Below are positions 60,628 to 64,000 of a DNA stretch of 64,000 bases, piece by piece. The DNA lies in contig NZ_JAOVZO020000003.1 of NCBI RefSeq assembly GCF_025717065.2, forward strand, positions 558,001-622,000, written 5' to 3'. The notes beneath the pieces are model-generated. The model had not been told where the DNA came from, made no database searches, and saw only the letters and a program-made list of their open reading frames with translations. The stretch is from Tahibacter soli. GTDB lineage: Bacteria; Pseudomonadota; Gammaproteobacteria; Xanthomonadales; Rhodanobacteraceae. Made by a program: the position numbers and the translations under genes. Within the stretch, counting starts at the first letter, position 1, and each line of letters starts with the position of its first letter.

Positions 60628-62124
60628 ATGCACGCTCGCAATCTCGTCGTACGCACGCTTGCCCTGGCGCTCGCCTGCGCCGTCGCGCCGGCCTGGGCCG
60701 CCTGGCCGAAGCTCGACCCGGCGCTCGACCAGGCCGTCGCCGCGCGCGGCAGGGCCGTTCCGGTCGGAGCCATGATCGAAATGAACCATCGTGCCGACGC
60801 GCTGCTGCTCGATCGCGGCGCCGACCCGGTCGTGCGCCGCCGCGCCTGGATCACGATGCTGACGGCCCATGCGAAACACAGCCAGGCCGACCTCGTCGAC
60901 CAGCTCAAGGCCGAAGGCGCGCAGTTCCAGTCGTTCTGGATCAACAACACGCTGTGGGTACGCGCGCGGCCGGACGTGTTGAGGCGCGTCTCGCAACGCA
61001 GCGACGTGAACTACGTCTATGCGAACACGCCGCTCGTCGAACGGCTGCCGCAACCCGAACGCGACGCCGGCCCGGTGACCGAAGCCGTGCTCGCGATCGA
61101 ATGGGGCGTCAACAAGATCCGCGCGCCGCAGGTGTGGGCCGCGGGCTTCCGCGGCGCGGGCGTCGTCGTCGCGGGACAGGATACCGGCGTGCGCTGGGAC
61201 CACGCGGCGCTCAAGGCCAAGTACCGCGGCTGGAACGGCACGACCGCGAACCACAACTACAACTGGCACGATTCGGTGCACAGCGGCGGCATCGCGTCGT
61301 GCCCGGCGAATTCCACGGTGCCTTGCGACGACCACAACCACGGCACGCACACGGTCGGCACGATCGTCGGCGCGGCCGGCTCGAACCAGATCGGCGTCGC
61401 GCCCGACGCGAAATGGATCGCCTGCCGCAACATGAACTCGGGCGCCGGCACGCCGGCGACGTATACCGAGTGCATGCAGTGGTTCCTCGCGCCGACCAAC
61501 CTCGCCGGCGGCAGTCCCGATCCGTCGAAGGCGCCGGACATCATCAACAACTCGTGGGGCTGTCCGACGAGCGAAGGCTGCACGCCGAAGTCGATCCTGC
61601 AGTCGGCGGTCAACGCGCTCGTCGACGGCGGCATCTTCTTCGTCGTATCGGCCGGCAACGACGGATCGGGCTGCGGTTCGCTCGTCGATCCGCCGGCGAT
61701 CTACGCCAAGTCGTTCACCATCGGCTCGACGACGTCGACCGATGCGATGTCGTCGTTCTCCAGCCGCGGTCCGGTATCGGGCGCGGCGTTCAACAAGCCC
61801 GACGCCGTCGCGCCGGGTTCGAACGTGCGCTCGGCGCTCAAGAACGGCAGCTACGGTTCGATGAGCGGCACGAGCATGGCCGGTCCGCACGTCGCCGGTG
61901 CCGCGGCGCTGCTGATCTCGGCGTATCCGGCGCTGCGCGGGCAGCCCGAGCAGATCGCCGATCTGTTGCGCGCGAGCGCCGTGCACATTTCCAGCACGCA
62001 GGTCTGCGGCGGCATTCCGGCGACGAGCTTCCCGAATCCGGTGCAGGGCGACGGCCGCATCGACGTGTACGCGGCGTATCAACAGGCCGCGCTGCTGTTC
62101 GCGCAGGACGCCGCCGGCGAGTGA
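60628..62124 (+). CDS. Secreted subtilisin-like serine protease (second of a tandem pair)
   Basis: A 498-residue paralogue of the preceding gene, alignable over its whole length and near-identical in long blocks (ALKAKYRGWNG, CRNMNSG, KAPDIINNSWGCP). The signal peptide is LALALACAVAPAWA. The triad is D185 (GQDTGVRWDH), H238 (NHGTHTVGT) and S416 (GTSMAGPH). Unlike the first copy it ends ALLFAQDAAGE, so the GFE-type tail is lost or altered. TGGAGGG lies 8 bases before the ATG at 60628. A terminator hairpin sits directly upstream, so expression may be controlled by attenuation. Confidence 0.95.
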   Translation: MHARNLVVRTLALALACAVAPAWAAWPKLDPALDQAVAARGRAVPVGAMIEMNHRADALLLDRGADPVVRRRAWITMLTAHAKHSQADLVDQLKAEGAQFQSFWINNTLWVRARPDVLRRVSQRSDVNYVYANTPLVERLPQPERDAGPVTEAVLAIEWGVNKIRAPQVWAAGFRGAGVVVAGQDTGVRWDHAALKAKYRGWNGTTANHNYNWHDSVHSGGIASCPANSTVPCDDHNHGTHTVGTIVGAAGSNQIGVAPDAKWIACRNMNSGAGTPATYTECMQWFLAPTNLAGGSPDPSKAPDIINNSWGCPTSEGCTPKSILQSAVNALVDGGIFFVVSAGNDGSGCGSLVDPPAIYAKSFTIGSTTSTDAMSSFSSRGPVSGAAFNKPDAVAPGSNVRSALKNGSYGSMSGTSMAGPHVAGAAALLISAYPALRGQPEQIADLLRASAVHISSTQVCGGIPATSFPNPVQGDGRIDVYAAYQQAALLFAQDAAGE

Positions 62125-62141
62125 CCGTGTCGTGACGAAAC

Positions 62142-62168
62142 GCCTGCCCCGCGTCGCGCGGGGCAGGC
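62142..62168 (+). terminator. Terminator-like hairpin after the second subtilase
   Basis: GCCTGCCCCGCG (62142-62153), loop TCG, perfect 12-base complement (62157-62168). A TACACT box follows at 62170, possibly the promoter of the 5'-nucleotidase gene. Confidence 0.6.
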
Positions 62169-62213
62169 TACACTTGCGGCGCGAGCCGACCGGATGCGGC
62201 TCAGGTTGCCGCA

Positions 62214-63140
62214 ATGAAAGACCCCACGCCGACTCCCAAGACCGATTCCGTCGACAACCGCCTCGTCGTCGCGATTTCTTCGCGCGCGCTGTTCGACCTC
62301 GGCGAAAGCCACGAGCTGTTCGAGCGCGAAGGCATCGACGCCTATCGCCGCTACCAGATCGCGCACGAGAACGACCTGCTCGAACCCGGCATCGCGTTCC
62401 CGCTCGTGCAGAAGCTCCTGCGCCTGAACCGCATCGGCGCGAACGCGCCGCGCATCGAGGTGATTCTCCTGTCGCGCAATTCGGCCGACACCGGCCTGCG
62501 CATCTTCAATTCGATCGAACACCACGGCCTCGGCATCGAGCGCGCCGCGTTCACGAACGGCGCGCCGACGCACGCCTACGTGCATCCGTTCGGCGCCGAC
62601 GTGTTTCTGTCGGCGCATCCGGAAGACGTCGCGCACGCGCTGGCGGCCGGCGTCGCCGCTGCCACGATCCTGCCGTCGAAGGCGCCCACGCTCGCGTCGG
62701 CGCAGCTGCGCATCGCGTTCGACGGCGACGCGGTGCTGTTCGGCGACGAGTCCGAGCGCGTGTCGCAGGAGCAGGGGCTCGAAGCGTTCCACCGCTACGA
62801 AACCGACAACGCCGGCCGGCCGCTGCCGGGCGGCCCGTTCCGCGGTTTTCTCGACGCGCTGCACCGCATCCAGAGCGCGTTTCCGATGGACGCCTCGCCG
62901 ATCCGCACGGCGCTCGTCACCGCGCGTTCGGCGCCGGCGCACAAGCGCGTGATTCTCACGCTGCGCGCGTGGGGCGTGCGCATCGACGAGGCGCTGTTCC
63001 TCGGCGGTCGCGACAAGGGACCGTTCCTCGAAGCGTTCGGCGCCGACATCTTCTTCGACGATTCGCGCACCAATGTGGAATCGGCGAGAAAGCACGTCGC
63101 GACCGGGCACGTGCCGCACGGCGTGTCGAACGAGCGCTGA
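62214..63140 (+). CDS. 5'-nucleotidase (cytosolic type I-like)
   Basis: A 308-residue protein of the 5'-nucleotidase family PF06189 (cN-I-like), which dephosphorylates nucleoside monophosphates in the cytoplasm. The visible family features are LVVAISSRALFDL (first HAD-like aspartate region), EVILLSRNSADTGLRIFNSI, RAAFTNG, the second acidic motif in RIAFDGDAVLFGDESE and the final DIFFDDSRTNVESA. The ATG at 62214 gives the family N-terminus. It is followed 8 bp later by the Sel1-type gene. Confidence 0.88.
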   Translation: MKDPTPTPKTDSVDNRLVVAISSRALFDLGESHELFEREGIDAYRRYQIAHENDLLEPGIAFPLVQKLLRLNRIGANAPRIEVILLSRNSADTGLRIFNSIEHHGLGIERAAFTNGAPTHAYVHPFGADVFLSAHPEDVAHALAAGVAAATILPSKAPTLASAQLRIAFDGDAVLFGDESERVSQEQGLEAFHRYETDNAGRPLPGGPFRGFLDALHRIQSAFPMDASPIRTALVTARSAPAHKRVILTLRAWGVRIDEALFLGGRDKGPFLEAFGADIFFDDSRTNVESARKHVATGHVPHGVSNER

Positions 63141-63147
63141 CGACGCC

Positions 63148-64000
63148 ATGAGGCGCGGCATTCGGGCGTTCGTCGCGATCGCGCTGGTTGCGCTCGTTGC
63201 CGTCGCGGGCGAACGCGCATGGCGCGGCGACGGCGCATCGGCCCCGCCGCAGGCGCCCGACCGCGACGACGCGCCGGTGCGCCTGCCGAAGGCCGTCGAA
63301 CCGGCGCCCAAGCCGGTCGCGGCGGCGCACGACGACGGTCCGCTCGGCGAAACCATCGAGCGCCTGAAGGCGCAGCAGCAGGCCGGGCCGGACGACGATT
63401 TCCGCGCCCGGCGCGAAGCGCTCGAGCGCCGCACCGCCGCGGGCGACGTCGGTGCTTCGGCCGAGCTCGGCAAGCTGATGCTCTCGTGCGAATTCTTTTT
63501 CGATCTCGGCGAAGACGACGTCGAGGCGGTCCTCGTCGAAGGCATCGCACGGTTCGGCAAGGAGGCGCTCGAGCTGCCCGAATCGATACCGCTGGACGCC
63601 GCGGTCGACTCGGCCAAGCGCGTGCTCGACGAGCAGCGCAAGCTCTGCCGCGGCGCGAGCGGCCTGGAACTGTCGACGGACGAACGTCGCCGCGCGCTCG
63701 ATCTGCTGCGGCAGGGCGCGCGCGCCGGCGACGCAGGCGCGATGGCGACGTTCGGCCTGCACGCGTTCGCCGACTTCGCCGATCGCCGCGCGATGATCGC
63801 CGACCCGCAGGCCGTGCGCGACCGCAAGCGCGAGGCGCTGCGGTATCTCGAGCGCGCGATCGAGGCGGGTCATCTCGACGCGCTGTGGATCATGGCGGAT
63901 GCGTATGCCGAAGGCGCCATCGTCGACAAAAGTCATTTTCTTGCCTATGCGCACTATTACGCCTATGGGCAGGCGAGCGTCCGCGGCGGCGCCGACGCGC
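63148..64000 (+). CDS. Sel1-repeat-type protein, 5' part (cut by window end)
   Basis: The frame begins at ATG 63148 and runs open to the window edge. It has an N-terminal hydrophobic segment (IRAFVAIALVALVAVAG) that serves as a membrane anchor or signal, then an acidic Pro/Ala linker. Later come helix pairs with the TPR/Sel1 look: DLLRQGARAGDAGAMATFGL and YLERAIEAGHLDALWIMADAYAEG. Sel1 proteins usually mediate protein contacts. Its function is unknown, and it likely shares transcription with the 5'-nucleotidase gene. Confidence 0.75.
   Translation, partial: MRRGIRAFVAIALVALVAVAGERAWRGDGASAPPQAPDRDDAPVRLPKAVEPAPKPVAAAHDDGPLGETIERLKAQQQAGPDDDFRARREALERRTAAGDVGASAELGKLMLSCEFFFDLGEDDVEAVLVEGIARFGKEALELPESIPLDAAVDSAKRVLDEQRKLCRGASGLELSTDERRRALDLLRQGARAGDAGAMATFGLHAFADFADRRAMIADPQAVRDRKREALRYLERAIEAGHLDALWIMADAYAEGAIVDKSHFLAYAHYYAYGQASVRGGADA

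Overview
The window reads as a stretch of chromosome from a high-GC gammaproteobacterium of the Xanthomonadales (Lysobacterales), most likely a Rhodanobacteraceae member related to Dokdonella or Rudaea. This placement is inference. It rests on the gene order rng, yhdP-like, tldD, yjgA (opposite strand), pmbA; on a methionine synthase split into two genes behind an ArsR/methyltransferase gene; on a large NAD-dependent glutamate dehydrogenase; and on secreted proteins ending in a short acidic-aromatic tail (IYEDGFEP type). I see no rRNA, tRNA, CRISPR array, phage or insertion sequence.

Layout. 1-976: 5' part of a secreted amidohydrolase (minus strand). 1182-8214: housekeeping run leuS-lptE, a REP-like inverted repeat pair, then holA-nadD-rsfS-rlmH-maf. 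8215-18426: rng (behind a 164-bp structured element), a yhdP-like gene, a secreted Spherulin-4-like protein, tldD, yjgA and pmbA. 18427-28865: a second copy of the 164-bp element, zur, a hypothetical gene, a hybrid histidine kinase/c-di-GMP protein, a ZnuD-like TonB receptor diverging from a MerC-like gene across a candidate Zur box, a PmtA-like methyltransferase, a His-rich CDF transporter and ribosomal protein THX. 28895-34655: hutI, hutF, an NPP-type phosphodiesterase lipoprotein and hutU. 34716-39597: split metH with an apparent frameshift at the start of its second half, and the ArsR-methyltransferase gene. 39715-45482: a secreted esterase, an acyl-CoA dehydrogenase and a large secreted zinc metalloprotease. 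45836-52182: an LtrA-like membrane protein and a TetR-regulated RND pump (acrR-acrA-acrB). 52376-58788: a small secreted protein, gdh2 and nadK. 58941-64000: tandem subtilases, the second behind a possible attenuator, then a 5'-nucleotidase and a Sel1-type protein cut by the window end.

How parts fit. Histidine breakdown (HutU, HutI, HutF) leads towards glutamate, which Gdh2 can deaminate to 2-oxoglutarate. The zinc block (Zur, candidate operator, ZnuD-like importer, MerC-like protein, CDF exporter) looks like a zinc homeostasis set. The secreted proteases, the Spherulin-4 protein and the esterase suggest a polymer-degrading lifestyle.

The most unusual signal is the pair of 164-bp elements at 8380-8543 and 18427-18590. 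They align without a gap at about 64 percent identity by eye, pair end to end, share a central hairpin with a GGGT loop, show at least five compensatory base-pair changes, and both stop within a few bases of a start codon (rng and zur).
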